From: Pseudomonadota bacterium
GTDB taxonomy: Bacteria > Desulfobacterota > Syntrophia > Syntrophales > JADFWA01
NCBI GenBank assembly: GCA_015222855.1
Contig: JADFWA010000245.1
Span: forward strand, 1 to 6,478
Reading direction: 5' to 3'
Length of the DNA: 6,478 nt
Shown: positions 6,461 to 6,478 of the stretch, piece by piece
Position numbering within the stretch: the first letter of the stretch is position 1
How the letters are laid out: each line of letters starts with the position of its first letter
Translations under genes and position numbers: made by a program
Notes under the pieces: generated by a model
What the model saw: the letters and a program-made list of their open reading frames with translations, nothing else
Databases searched by the model: none
What the model was told of the DNA's origin: nothing

Positions 6461-6478
6461 GCCTTCAAAGTAACAAAA

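Noticed and set aside
6264..6464. An open frame on the minus strand through the nested repeat (translation includes WIPAYAGMT and ends FFEIKYRVIAN), with a 25-codon ATG version at 6341-6264
   Set aside because: The frame is open because the palindromic repeat lacks stops in this phase; WIPAYAGMT is a familiar spurious translation of such repeats. No ribosome site supports it. It could hint that the dispersed element extends to about 6264.

Overview
The window reads almost entirely from the minus strand and carries a housekeeping block. In transcription order it holds a membrane-anchored M23 (LytM-type) peptidase, secA, argJ, rpsB and the first 30 codons of tsf, which runs off the left edge. 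All complete genes look intact. Gene content, moderate GC, a B. subtilis-sized SecA with a C-terminal zinc motif, and a dispersed palindromic repeat of the GTCATTCCCGCG / GGGAATCC kind suggest a deltaproteobacterium-like organism (Desulfobacterota or a relative). That placement is inference from gene order and repeat style, not a database match.

Layout from right to left (direction of transcription). 6478-6153 is a 326-base non-coding stretch. It holds a 119-bp nested inverted repeat that looks like a MITE or REP element (6324-6442), then a sigma70-like promoter (6209-6236) overlapped by a 7-8-7 dyad. 6152-5262 is the M23 peptidase. 5261-5050 holds a degenerate 7-nt-periodic repeat, an A/T-rich hairpin, and a hairpin plus T-tract with the form of an intrinsic terminator that ends against the secA Shine-Dalgarno. 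5049-2527 is secA. The 109-base secA-argJ gap is largely a second 7-nt-periodic inverted repeat. 2417-1218 is argJ. The argJ-rpsB gap (1217-971) holds a third 7-nt-periodic inverted repeat, a candidate rpsB promoter and a leader that folds into a nested hairpin. 970-95 is rpsB, followed after two bases by tsf.

Functionally, secA drives preprotein export, the M23 protein remodels or regulates peptidoglycan at the envelope, argJ makes N-acetylglutamate and ornithine for arginine synthesis, and rpsB-tsf supply ribosomal protein S2 and elongation factor Ts. The coding genes are ordinary. The unusual material is in the junctions: three consecutive gene boundaries each carry a different repeat with the same 7-nt period and dyad symmetry, secA has a terminator-like hairpin at its ribosome binding site, and rpsB has a structured leader.
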